From the NCBI GenBank assembly GCA_036005125.1, contig DASYQV010000322.1:1-9122 (forward strand): a stretch of DNA of 9,122 nt. The letters run 5' to 3'. Origin of the DNA: DASYQV01 sp036005125 (GTDB taxonomy: Bacteria; Acidobacteriota; Vicinamibacteria; Vicinamibacterales; UBA2999). Shown piece after piece: positions 1-7,320 of this stretch. The translations under genes and the position numbers were made by a program. The first letter of the stretch is position 1. Every line of letters begins with the position of its first letter. A model generated the notes under the pieces. It searched no databases. It saw only the letters and a list, made by a program, of their open reading frames with translations, and was not told where the DNA came from.

Positions 1-39
1 CCTGCGCTGCGCATGTCGGGCCGAATTCACTGGCTCGAA

Positions 40-255
40 ATGCGGTGTCTTCGCTGCCGACACCTGCTTCAGAAAGTGGAGCGGGACGCGCTACGTCCCG
101 GCAAATGCCTCGAAATCAAGTGTCCCCACTGCAAAGTGATCAATTCGCTGATAGGGCGACCTGCCGATGCGTGCGGCGCTGAACCGCTGCGCGCAGGCGC
201 TCCCTCCGATCACAGCGAGCGGCAGTGGGCCGAGGAGGATGTCTGGGAGGAATGA
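40..255 (+). CDS. com: Com-like zinc-ribbon protein (Mu-type translational regulator family)
   Basis: This is a small protein of 71 residues from the ATG at 40. It has a pair of CxxC motifs (C3-C6 and C28-C31) in the order MRCLRC...LEIKCPHCKVIN, the pattern of phage Mu Com. Com is a zinc-binding RNA-binding protein that activates translation of the mom DNA-modification gene. I chose the ATG at 40 because Com proteins begin a residue or two before the first cysteine. An upstream ATG at 13 would add nine residues, and the frame stays open to the window edge. Neither start has a clear ribosome binding site. The tail after residue 40 is acidic and low in family resemblance. No mom or Dam-type methylase follows, as it would in a prophage: the next real gene is the copper oxidase. 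It may be a prophage remnant or a chromosomal Com-like regulator. The family call is fairly safe; the target is unknown. Confidence 0.62.
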   Translation: MRCLRCRHLLQKVERDALRPGKCLEIKCPHCKVINSLIGRPADACGAEPLRAGAPSDHSERQWAEEDVWEE

Positions 256-406
256 AGCCGGCGAGCAGTCCCCTGCGAAAAATGCCAGTGCTCGCTGTCT
301 ATTCGATGCGGCACAGGCATTCGACGGCAAGCGACGCCTTTTGAGGCGTGACCGGTACTAGAGGCCCTGAAAGGCCCAAAACACCCCTTGAGGCCCGAGC
401 GCGAAG

Positions 407-435
407 AGGCCCCCGAATCGCGCATCGGGCCTTTT
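407..435 (+). terminator. Terminator-like hairpin upstream of the copper operon
   Basis: CCCGA (412-416) pairs with TCGGG (425-429) around an 8-nt loop. The stem continues with GG (408-409) on CC (430-431) past a two-base bulge, and TTTT follows at 432-435. The T run is short, so termination would be modest. It could end the com-like transcript or act as a leader attenuator for the oxidase gene that starts 45 nt downstream. Confidence 0.35.
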
Positions 436-471
436 GCGTCTTTGTTGGGGCCCGACACCTTCTTCGAAGAC

Positions 472-475
472 GAGG
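472..475 (+). promoter_or_regulatory. Ribosome binding site that sets the oxidase start
   Basis: GAGG lies five bases before the ATG at 481. It favours this ATG over the upstream in-frame ATG at 388, which would add 31 residues ahead of the Tat signal. It also favours 481 over the ATG at 493. Confidence 0.55.
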
Positions 476-480
476 TCGCT

Positions 481-2619
481 ATGAACAAACGCATGCTGCT
501 TCGATTGAACAGACGGGACCTGCTCCAATGGGGAGGCGCGGCGATGGTCGGCGGCGTCGCGAGTCTGCGGCCGACCTGGGCCTTTGCTCAGGACGCACTC
601 GCGTGCACGCAGCCCAAGGTCTTCGATCCCTGCTCGGGGGGAAGTCCGATTGAAGTCTTTCCGATCAGTCCCCTCATCGGCGGCTACGTTGACAGCAACG
701 GCGTCGTGAGGGGATCGGCGTTCACGCAGGAACTTCCGATCCCCGACCCGTTGTTGCCGCTGGAGGCACTCTACCCGGCGCCCAGCAAAAGTAAGCAGGA
801 CTCTCTCGGACTTGGACATTCGCATCAGTTCTTTACCGATGACACGCTGCCGGATAATACCAAGGTAGCGGCACCCCTCTTGTACCACATCAAATTGCAG
901 GTGGCGAAACACAAGTTCACATCGCTGAAGGCGTTGCCGATCGACGCCAACGGCAATCCGGTGATTCCTCCCGAGCCGCAGACCCAGAACGCGGAGCCGC
1001 GATACCTGCCAGCGAGCCCAATCTGGGCGTTCAACGGCCGCCCGCCCTTCGATCCGGAGCAGGCGGCGTTCGCGAGAACCATGATCTATGCGCGGTACGG
1101 GACACCGGCCCTGGTGCGATTCGACAATGAGCTGGATAAGAACCCCGACTCCGCCGACTTCGGGCATCCGCAGCGCCGGTTTCTCATCCACCTTCACAAC
1201 GCCCATACGGCGCCGGAGAGCGATGGCAACCCGAACGCGTGGGTATGCGGTTACGCGCCAGGCGAGTTCGTCGACAACATGTATCTGAACTGGCCTCCGG
1301 GCGGCGACGACAATGAGAAGCAGTCGTTCTTGTGGTTTCATGACCATCAGGAACTGCACACCGGGGCGAACGTGTACAAAGGCCTGGTCGGTATCTACCC
1401 CATTTTCGACCCGAAGTTGGACCCGGGAGACGAGAGAAAGGGACCGCTTCATCTGCCTGGCCTCCCGGTGAGGGACAACGATCCGTTCGCGCGCGTTGAC
1501 TACGACATCCCGCTCGTCCTCTACGACTGCGCACTGGATGACGGCGTGACGCCGCACAAGGACTTTCACAACGGCTGCGGCGAAACGCACCCCAAGGCGT
1601 GGGGGCAGACCTACTTCCGTCATTTCCCGAATCACGGATTCGTCGGCGACGTCTTCACGGTCAATGGCGTGGCATATCCGGTCCTCAGGGTCAAACGGCG
1701 GAAGTATCGATTCCGCATCTTGGATGCGTCTATCGCGCGCCTCTACAGGCTGATGCTCGTGAGCTCGACCAATGGTCCGAAGGCCGCGCCGGGACGCCCG
1801 GGGCAGTATCAATTGCCCGACGCGCAACAGTGCATGCGGTTCACCCAGATCGCCAGCGAGGGCGGCCTGCTGCCCTTCCCCATCGACCGCGATTTCATCG
1901 ACTTCTCTCCGGCGAAGCGACGAGAGGTCATCGTCGATTTCAGTCGGTATATGGACGGCTGTCCGTGCACGAAAGGGGACTGTCTCTATCTCGTGAATGT
2001 GCTGGAGATGGACGACGGACGCAAAGCGGATGACGACCTGCGGTTCGACCCGGCAAGTTTTTGCGTGCCGCTCATGAAAATCGAGATCGGCGAGTACGTG
2101 GAGGATCGCAGCGAGATTCCCTACAAACTCCGGAACCTTCCGTTCATGGATCCCAAGGCGCGGGAGCGACCTGAGGAATTCCGGCTCGAGCGAGGCGGGA
2201 GCGCCGGCGGGGAGGATGAATGGTTGATCAACGGCCATCCCTTCATTCCCCACGACCCACTGGCGTTCGTGAAGCGAGGACGCGCGGAGATTTGGACGAT
2301 CGAGAACGGAGGCGGCGGTTGGACGCATCCGATGCATCTCCACCAGGAAGAGCACCGGGTCCTGTCACGCAACGGTGTGCCGACTGTTGCTCCTCCCTCT
2401 CCAACCATCGACTCCGCCGGGAAGGTTCATCCGGCGCTCGTGAACGGGCTGCACGTTGACGACCTGTCGAAGGAAGACACGATCGCCCTGCAGCCGGGCG
2501 AGACGGTGGTGATCTATCGGAACTTCAGGACGTTCGAGGGGAGGTATGTGGCGCACTGCCATAACCTGGCTCACGAAGACCACAACATGATGTTCGGTTG
2601 GAACATCGACGTCGTATGA
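481..2619 (+). CDS. Tat-exported multicopper oxidase, CotA/bilirubin oxidase-like
   Basis: This is a 712-residue multicopper oxidase, probably oxidising Cu(I) in the periplasm with reduction of O2 to water. A twin-arginine signal (RRDLLQ, R11-R12) and hydrophobic stretch end near AFA-QD, with cleavage likely after A36. All four copper motifs are present: HLHNAH (237-242), WFHDH (285-289), HPMHLH (616-621) and HCHNLAHEDHNMM (692-704). By homology with CotA, the type 1 copper ligands are H616, C693, H698 and the axial M703; the other histidines form the trinuclear cluster. The wording around them (HLH...ESDG.P.AW, NVY.GLVG, HEDH.MM) is closer to spore-coat CotA and phenoxazinone synthase than to CopA/PcoA. 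The protein is about 200 residues longer than CotA (about 513), with extra sequence before the first motif and between the second and third. It is the first gene of the operon, and its TGA overlaps the ATG of the adaptor. The family is certain. The copper substrate is inferred from context; phenols, bilirubin-like compounds or Mn(II) are alternatives. Confidence 0.93.
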   Translation: MNKRMLLRLNRRDLLQWGGAAMVGGVASLRPTWAFAQDALACTQPKVFDPCSGGSPIEVFPISPLIGGYVDSNGVVRGSAFTQELPIPDPLLPLEALYPAPSKSKQDSLGLGHSHQFFTDDTLPDNTKVAAPLLYHIKLQVAKHKFTSLKALPIDANGNPVIPPEPQTQNAEPRYLPASPIWAFNGRPPFDPEQAAFARTMIYARYGTPALVRFDNELDKNPDSADFGHPQRRFLIHLHNAHTAPESDGNPNAWVCGYAPGEFVDNMYLNWPPGGDDNEKQSFLWFHDHQELHTGANVYKGLVGIYPIFDPKLDPGDERKGPLHLPGLPVRDNDPFARVDYDIPLVLYDCALDDGVTPHKDFHNGCGETHPKAWGQTYFRHFPNHGFVGDVFTVNGVAYPVLRVKRRKYRFRILDASIARLYRLMLVSSTNGPKAAPGRPGQYQLPDAQQCMRFTQIASEGGLLPFPIDRDFIDFSPAKRREVIVDFSRYMDGCPCTKGDCLYLVNVLEMDDGRKADDDLRFDPASFCVPLMKIEIGEYVEDRSEIPYKLRNLPFMDPKARERPEEFRLERGGSAGGEDEWLINGHPFIPHDPLAFVKRGRAEIWTIENGGGGWTHPMHLHQEEHRVLSRNGVPTVAPPSPTIDSAGKVHPALVNGLHVDDLSKEDTIALQPGETVVIYRNFRTFEGRYVAHCHNLAHEDHNMMFGWNIDVV

Positions 2620-3905
2620 AGAACGGCGCATTGTCCATCGTTTTGCTTGGCGTGCTCGGCTCTGGATTTCTGGCCGGTTCCTGGTACAGCCAGCGCGAGC
2701 GCGTCAGCGCGGCCAGTTTGCGGGCTCGCAGAATCCTGTACTACGTGGACCCAATGCATCCCGCATACAAGTCCGGCAAACCCGGCATCGCGCCGGACTG
2801 CGGGATGCGGCTCAAGCCCGTCTACGCCGATGGCGGACAACCGACAGCCATCGGGGCCGACCTCGAGGTCGGCCCCGACAACTCCTCCCACGCCGTCCAC
2901 GTCAGCCCGGAGCAGCAACAGTTAATCGGCGTACGCGTAGCCCCCCCGGTAGAGAAGCGTTCCGGCAGCGAGAAGCTGCGTCTCTACGGCCGCGTCGCGG
3001 CGGACGAGACTCGCGTGTTCCGGGTCGACGTCGGGTTCGACGGCTTCATGCGCGAGATCTCGACGGTGACCACAGGCAGCCATGTGCGGAAGGACACGTG
3101 GCTCGCCACGTTTTCCGCTCCGGAGGTGCGTTCACCTATCCAAGGGTATCTGGTTGCGCTCGACGTCCTCGATCGGACCAGGGCACTCGCAGACAACCAG
3201 GCGGCGATCGATCTCGCCAGCGTTAGCGTCCAGCAGACGATCGACAGGCTGCTGACGCTCGGAATGTCCCACGTTCAGATCGACGAGATCAGACAGACGC
3301 GGCAGGTGCCGCCCTACGTCAAGATCACCGCTCCCGCAGATGGCTTCGTACTCGCGCGGCACATCTCCGTCGGTCAGAAGGTCGAGAGAGGCGAGGAGCT
3401 GTATCGAATCGCCGATCTGCGGCGCGTCTGGATCCTGGCCGACGTCTTCGGCCCCGAAGCGGAATACGTCCGGCCCGGCATGGTCGCGCACGTGTCGCTG
3501 CCCGGTCGCAGACGCTCGTTCGATGCCCGGGTCAGCAGCGACGTCCTGCCCCAATTCGACGCAGCCAGCCAGTCGGTCAAAGTGCGTCTCGAAGCCGACA
3601 ATCCAGGGTCTCTGCTCCGCCCGGACATGTTCGTCGACGTGGATCTGGTCATCACGCTGCCGCCAACAATCGCCGTGTCCGCTGATGCCGTGCTCGATAC
3701 GGGTCTCAAGAAGACGGTGTTCGTGGAGCGCAGCGCCGGGGTGTTTGAGCCTCGTGCGGTCGAGACCGGCTGGCGCTTCGGCGGCCGCGTGGAGATCGTC
3801 AACGGGCTCATCCCCGGAGATCGCATCGTGGTGTCGGGCATGTTCCTGCTCGACTCCGAAAGCCGGATGCGCCACACTGCGCCCGAGCCTGGATCGCACC
3901 CGTGA
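2616..3905 (+). CDS. cusB: CusB-like periplasmic adaptor with heavy-metal-binding domain
   Basis: This is the 429-residue membrane-fusion subunit of a Cu(I)/Ag(I) RND efflux system, bridging the inner-membrane pump and an outer-membrane channel. An N-terminal hydrophobic anchor or signal (about residues 5-24) is followed by a heavy-metal-binding domain at 41-70. That domain reads YYVDPMHPAY...KPGIAPDCGM, with M47, H48, C62 and M64 as likely metal contacts. Barrel-sandwich/lipoyl halves follow (about 130-170 and 235-270, including ITAPADGFV and GQKVERGEELYRIADL), with a shortened helical hairpin between them. A beta-barrel (RRVWILADVFGPEAEYVRPG) and a membrane-proximal domain come next. The ATG at 2616 overlaps the oxidase stop (ATGA), implying translational coupling, and the gene's own TGA overlaps the pump's GTG. 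A TTG at 2598 is a weaker alternative start. CusF-like chaperoning may be built into the N-terminal domain, since no separate cusF is seen. Confidence 0.92.
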   Translation: MKNGALSIVLLGVLGSGFLAGSWYSQRERVSAASLRARRILYYVDPMHPAYKSGKPGIAPDCGMRLKPVYADGGQPTAIGADLEVGPDNSSHAVHVSPEQQQLIGVRVAPPVEKRSGSEKLRLYGRVAADETRVFRVDVGFDGFMREISTVTTGSHVRKDTWLATFSAPEVRSPIQGYLVALDVLDRTRALADNQAAIDLASVSVQQTIDRLLTLGMSHVQIDEIRQTRQVPPYVKITAPADGFVLARHISVGQKVERGEELYRIADLRRVWILADVFGPEAEYVRPGMVAHVSLPGRRRSFDARVSSDVLPQFDAASQSVKVRLEADNPGSLLRPDMFVDVDLVITLPPTIAVSADAVLDTGLKKTVFVERSAGVFEPRAVETGWRFGGRVEIVNGLIPGDRIVVSGMFLLDSESRMRHTAPEPGSHP

Positions 3906-6900
3906 TCGGGCGGATGATCGAGTGGTCGGCGAGGCATCGGGTACCCGTCATCCTGGTGGCTGCCGTAGGCGCAGTGGCCGGCTGGTGGTCGATGCGGCAC
4001 GTACCGCTCGACGCCCTACCGGATCTCAGCGACGCGCAGGTGATCGTGTACTCGCGCTGGGACCGGAGCCCCGACGTCGTCGAAGACCAGGTCACCTATC
4101 CCATCGTGACGGCCCTGCTCGGCGCGCCGCGCGTCACCGCCGTGCGCGGAGTCTCCGACTTCGGCTACTCCTACGTCTACGTCATCTTCGAAGACGGCAC
4201 TGACATCTACTGGGCGCGCTCGCGGACGCTGGAGTATCTCTCGCCGGCGCTGGCACGCCTGCCGCAGGGCGCGAGGACCGAACTCGGACCGGACGCGACG
4301 GGACTCGGGTGGGTCTTCCAATACGTGCTGACGGACGAGTCCGGCACGCACAGCCTCGCCGAGTTACGGTCGTACCAGGACTGGTATCTCCGCAATCACC
4401 TGAAAGCCGTCCGCGGCGTCGCTGACGTTGCGTCGGTCGGGGGCTACGTCCGTCAGTATCAGGTAAACGTCGACCCGAATAGGCTGCGCGCCTATGGGCT
4501 GCCCATCAGCCGCGTCGTGGATGCCGTGCGCGGCGGCAACAACGACGTCGGGGGACGCGTCATCGACTTCGGCGGGACCGAATACATGGTGCGCGGCCGC
4601 GGATACGCACGATCGGTCGGCGAGATCGAGAACATCGTGCTCAAGGGAGGCGACGACGGCACGCCGATCCGAATCAAGGACGTCGGTACCGTCGTGTTCG
4701 GTCCGGACTTCCGGCGCGGCGCGTCGGACCTCGACGGCGCCGGCGAGGCCGTCTCCGGCATCGTGATCATGCGGAACGGGGAGAACGCGCTCGATGTGAT
4801 CGGACGCGTCAAGGCCAGGATACGCGACGTCGCGGGCGGGCTGCCCGACGGCGTCAGGATTGTTCCCGTCTATGACCGCTCGGAGTTGATCGGGAAATCG
4901 ATCGACAACCTGGAATCCACGCTGACCGAGATCATGATCACGGTGGGGCTGGTGATCCTGTTCTTTCTGTGGCACGTGCCGAGCGCCCTGATTCCCATGG
5001 TCACCATCCCGATTGCCGTGCTCGTCGCGTTCCTGCCGTTCCGCATGTTGGGGATCACGGCGAACATCATGTCGCTTGGCGGCATCGCCATCGCCGTCGG
5101 CGCGCTCGTCGACGCATCGATCGTCGTAGTCGAGCAGACGCACAAGAAGCTCGAACTCTGGCACCGGACGGATCGCCGTCAGGACTACCAGGCCGTCATC
5201 ATCGGCGCGGTCAAGGAGGTTGGCGCTCCCAGCTTCTTTGCCCTCCTGCTCATCGCGGTCGCGTTCCTGCCGGTCCTCACCCTCGAGGCCCAGGAAGGGC
5301 GTCTCTTCAGGCCGCTGGCCTACACGAAGTCGCTCTGCATGATCGTCGCCGCGGTCCTGGCGATCACGCTCGATCCGGCCCTGCGGCTGCTCTTCACGCG
5401 CGTGCAACACTTCAGCTTCCGGCCCTCCGCGATATGCAGGCTGACGAATGCGCTCGTCGTGGGACGGATTCGTCCAGAGGAGACGCATCCGATCAGCCGC
5501 GCGCTGATGCGCATGTACGGTCCCGTCGCCGCCTGGTCGCTGCGGAAGCCGTGGCTCGTGATGGGCGCCGCGTTCGCGATGCTGATGGCGACGATTCCGG
5601 TTTACAGCCGGCTCGGTTCGGAATTCATGCCGCCGCTCGATGAGGGCACTCTCCTGTACATGCCGTCGACGATGCCGGGGATCTCGATCGGGAACGCGCA
5701 GAAGGTGCTTCAGACGACCGATCGGATCATCAAGCAGTTCCCTGAAGTCGACCGCGTCCTCGGAAAGGCGGGCCGCGCCGAGACGCCGACCGATCCTGCG
5801 CCGCTGTCGATGCTCGAAACGGTGATCACGCTGAAGCCGAAATCGGAGTGGCGCAGGAGGGACACATGGTACTCATCCTGGGCACCTGAATGGAGCAGAC
5901 CGATCCTGCGAGTCATGACTCCAGATCGCATCTCGCAGGAGGAACTCGTCCAACAGTTGGACGAAGCGCTGGACATCCCCGGCGTATCGAACGCGTGGAC
6001 GATGCCGGTCAAGGCGCGAACCGCGATGCTGACGACCGGCATCCGTACCCCGATCGGCCTCAAGATCTCTGGCGCCAACCTGAACACCATCGACGAAATT
6101 GGCGTGCAAGTGGAAGCCCTGCTGCCCTCCGTGCCAGGCACGCGCAGTGTCTTCGCCGAGCGCACCGGCGCGGGATATTTCCTCGACGTCACCTGGAAAC
6201 GCGAAGAGCTGGCGCGCTATGGCCTGAGCATCGACGACGTGCAAAGCGTGGTGCAGAACGCGATCGGAGGCGAGAACGTTACCACGACCGTGGAAGGCCG
6301 GGAGCGCTATCCGGTCAACGTGCGGTACATGCCGGACTTTCGAACCGAGGTTGGCGAGCTGGCGCGCCTGCCTGTGCCCGCCTCAGGACAACGGCAGATC
6401 CCCCTCGCCCAGCTCGCCACGATCACGGCCGCGACCGGCCCTTCGATGATTCGCAACGAGAATGGGCTGCTCACCGGCTACGTCTACGTCGATCGGGCCG
6501 GACGCGACGCGAGCAGGTACATGGAAGAGGCTCGGCGCCTCCTGGCCCAGAAGCTGACGCTCCCACCCGGCTACACGATCTCCTGGAGCGGTCAGTACGA
6601 GGCTATGGCGCGCGTGCAGGAACGACTCCTGCTCGTCGTCCCGGTGACGCTGCTGCTGATCCTCCTTCTCCTCTACCTGAACACGCGCTCGTTGGTCAAA
6701 ACGTTCATCGTGTTGCTGGCGGTCCCCTTCTCGGCGATCGGGGCCGTCTGGTTCCTCTACCTGCTCGGCTACAACATGAGCGTCGGCGTGTGGGTAGGGC
6801 TCATCGCGCTGCTCGGCGTCGACGCCGCAACCGGTGTGTTCATGCTCCTCTATCTCGACCTCGCGTACGAACAGGCGAAGAAGGAGAGACGCCTTCGCGG

Positions 6901-7159
6901 CCTCGCAGACCTGCGGGACGCGATCCTGCAAGGAGCCGTGAAACGGCTGCGTCCAAAGTTCATGACCGTCGCCACGATGTTCCTCGGTCTCGTTCCGGTC
7001 ATGTGGGCCACCGGCACGGGGTCCGACGTGATGAAGCGGATCGCCGCGCCGCTCATCGGCGGCATTCTGACGTCGTTCCTGCTGGAGCTGGTGATCTACC
7101 CGCCCCTGTACCAGATGTGGAAGTGGCACCGCGAGGTGAAGCAGCAACTGGCAGATTGA
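3902..7159 (+). CDS. cusA: CusA-like Cu(I)/Ag(I) RND efflux pump
   Basis: This is a 1085-residue inner-membrane proton/metal antiporter of the heavy-metal-efflux RND family, aligning to E. coli CusA from end to end. Signatures include DALPDLSD (37-44), SYVYVIFEDGTD, ELGPDATGLGW, NIMSLGGIAIAVGALVDAS and APLIGG near the C-terminus. The three copper-binding methionines of CusA (M573, M623, M672) correspond to M587, M637 and M709, which supports Cu(I)/Ag(I) over Zn/Co/Ni. The proton-relay residues D405 and K984 correspond to D404 and K1019, but the E939 position reads Ala in GVDAATG, with Asp two places earlier (D974). Of the methionine ladder, M390 and M480 are kept while L402 and V409 replace two others. 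About 23 extra residues (DTWYSSWAPEW region) sit between M637 and M709. The GTG at 3902 overlaps the adaptor stop (GTGA); an ATG at 3914 giving MIEW, as in E. coli CusA, is a good alternative. It is the last gene of the operon, and no cusC follows. Confidence 0.95.
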   Translation: MIGRMIEWSARHRVPVILVAAVGAVAGWWSMRHVPLDALPDLSDAQVIVYSRWDRSPDVVEDQVTYPIVTALLGAPRVTAVRGVSDFGYSYVYVIFEDGTDIYWARSRTLEYLSPALARLPQGARTELGPDATGLGWVFQYVLTDESGTHSLAELRSYQDWYLRNHLKAVRGVADVASVGGYVRQYQVNVDPNRLRAYGLPISRVVDAVRGGNNDVGGRVIDFGGTEYMVRGRGYARSVGEIENIVLKGGDDGTPIRIKDVGTVVFGPDFRRGASDLDGAGEAVSGIVIMRNGENALDVIGRVKARIRDVAGGLPDGVRIVPVYDRSELIGKSIDNLESTLTEIMITVGLVILFFLWHVPSALIPMVTIPIAVLVAFLPFRMLGITANIMSLGGIAIAVGALVDASIVVVEQTHKKLELWHRTDRRQDYQAVIIGAVKEVGAPSFFALLLIAVAFLPVLTLEAQEGRLFRPLAYTKSLCMIVAAVLAITLDPALRLLFTRVQHFSFRPSAICRLTNALVVGRIRPEETHPISRALMRMYGPVAAWSLRKPWLVMGAAFAMLMATIPVYSRLGSEFMPPLDEGTLLYMPSTMPGISIGNAQKVLQTTDRIIKQFPEVDRVLGKAGRAETPTDPAPLSMLETVITLKPKSEWRRRDTWYSSWAPEWSRPILRVMTPDRISQEELVQQLDEALDIPGVSNAWTMPVKARTAMLTTGIRTPIGLKISGANLNTIDEIGVQVEALLPSVPGTRSVFAERTGAGYFLDVTWKREELARYGLSIDDVQSVVQNAIGGENVTTTVEGRERYPVNVRYMPDFRTEVGELARLPVPASGQRQIPLAQLATITAATGPSMIRNENGLLTGYVYVDRAGRDASRYMEEARRLLAQKLTLPPGYTISWSGQYEAMARVQERLLLVVPVTLLLILLLLYLNTRSLVKTFIVLLAVPFSAIGAVWFLYLLGYNMSVGVWVGLIALLGVDAATGVFMLLYLDLAYEQAKKERRLRGLADLRDAILQGAVKRLRPKFMTVATMFLGLVPVMWATGTGSDVMKRIAAPLIGGILTSFLLELVIYPPLYQMWKWHREVKQQLAD

Positions 7160-7197
7160 GGAGAGCTCAGGCGGGCCAGGTCCACAGGCGAACTCGC

Positions 7198-7268
7198 CTC
7201 GCGAAACTCGAAGTCGATCCCCCTTCTTCCGCCCTTCACCTGGATCACCCTCGCGAAAGCGGAAGTCG
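7198..7268. repeat. Imperfect 19-bp direct repeat
   Basis: CTCGCGAAACTCGAAGTCG at 7198-7216 recurs as CTCGCGAAAGCGGAAGTCG at 7250-7268, with 16 of 19 bases identical and starts 52 bp apart. It is non-coding. Its role is unknown; it may be a decayed duplication. Confidence 0.55.
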
Positions 7269-7276
7269 TTCGCGAG
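7250..7276. repeat. Perfect 8-bp inverted repeat between convergent genes
   Basis: CTCGCGAA (7250-7257) and TTCGCGAG (7269-7276) are exact reverse complements around an 11-nt spacer. It could be a factor-dependent, bidirectional end for the two converging transcripts or a protein-binding site. No T tract follows on the plus strand. Confidence 0.45.
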
Positions 7277-7320
7277 TTGACCCGCCAGGCGTTTGACGTG
7301 AGGCTCGAAGCCCCGAACGA

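Larger units (their letters stand above)
256..480. other. Leader region between the com-like gene and the copper operon
   Basis: This stretch of 225 bases holds no convincing gene. A 30-codon reading frame starts at the ATG at 252, overlapping the TGA of the com-like gene as ATGA, and ends at 344. It resembles nothing I know. The stretch has a perfect 6-bp hairpin at 334-349 (ACGCCT, loop TTTG, AGGCGT), several AGGCCC-type repeats between 361 and 414, and the terminator-like hairpin listed separately. The promoter of the copper operon probably lies here, but I see no confident -35/-10 pair and no recognisable CueR, CusR or CsoR operator. Confidence 0.45.
7160..7320. other. Intergenic gap between convergent genes
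   Basis: This stretch of 161 bases separates the pump stop from the end of the oppositely oriented dehydrogenase gene. No gene is seen. It holds the short palindrome GGCGAACTCGCC, the direct repeat listed at 7198-7268 and the inverted repeat at 7250-7276. I see no stem followed by a T run on either strand, so transcript ends here are unassigned. Confidence 0.5.

Noticed and set aside
388..480. Earlier ATG (388) for the multicopper oxidase.
   Set aside because: It would put 31 charged residues ahead of the Tat signal and lies inside the hairpin-rich leader; GAGG is correctly placed for 481.
358..2355. A 665-codon open frame on the minus strand opposite the multicopper oxidase.
   Set aside because: It is a mirror of the oxidase's GC-rich third-position bias. 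The translation is Arg/Val/His-rich with no domain, while the plus strand carries every copper motif.
5890..7296. A 468-codon plus-strand frame overlapping the pump and extending past it.
   Set aside because: It is Arg/Pro-rich, low in complexity and has no motif. The overlapped frame is a clear CusA, so this is a shadow.
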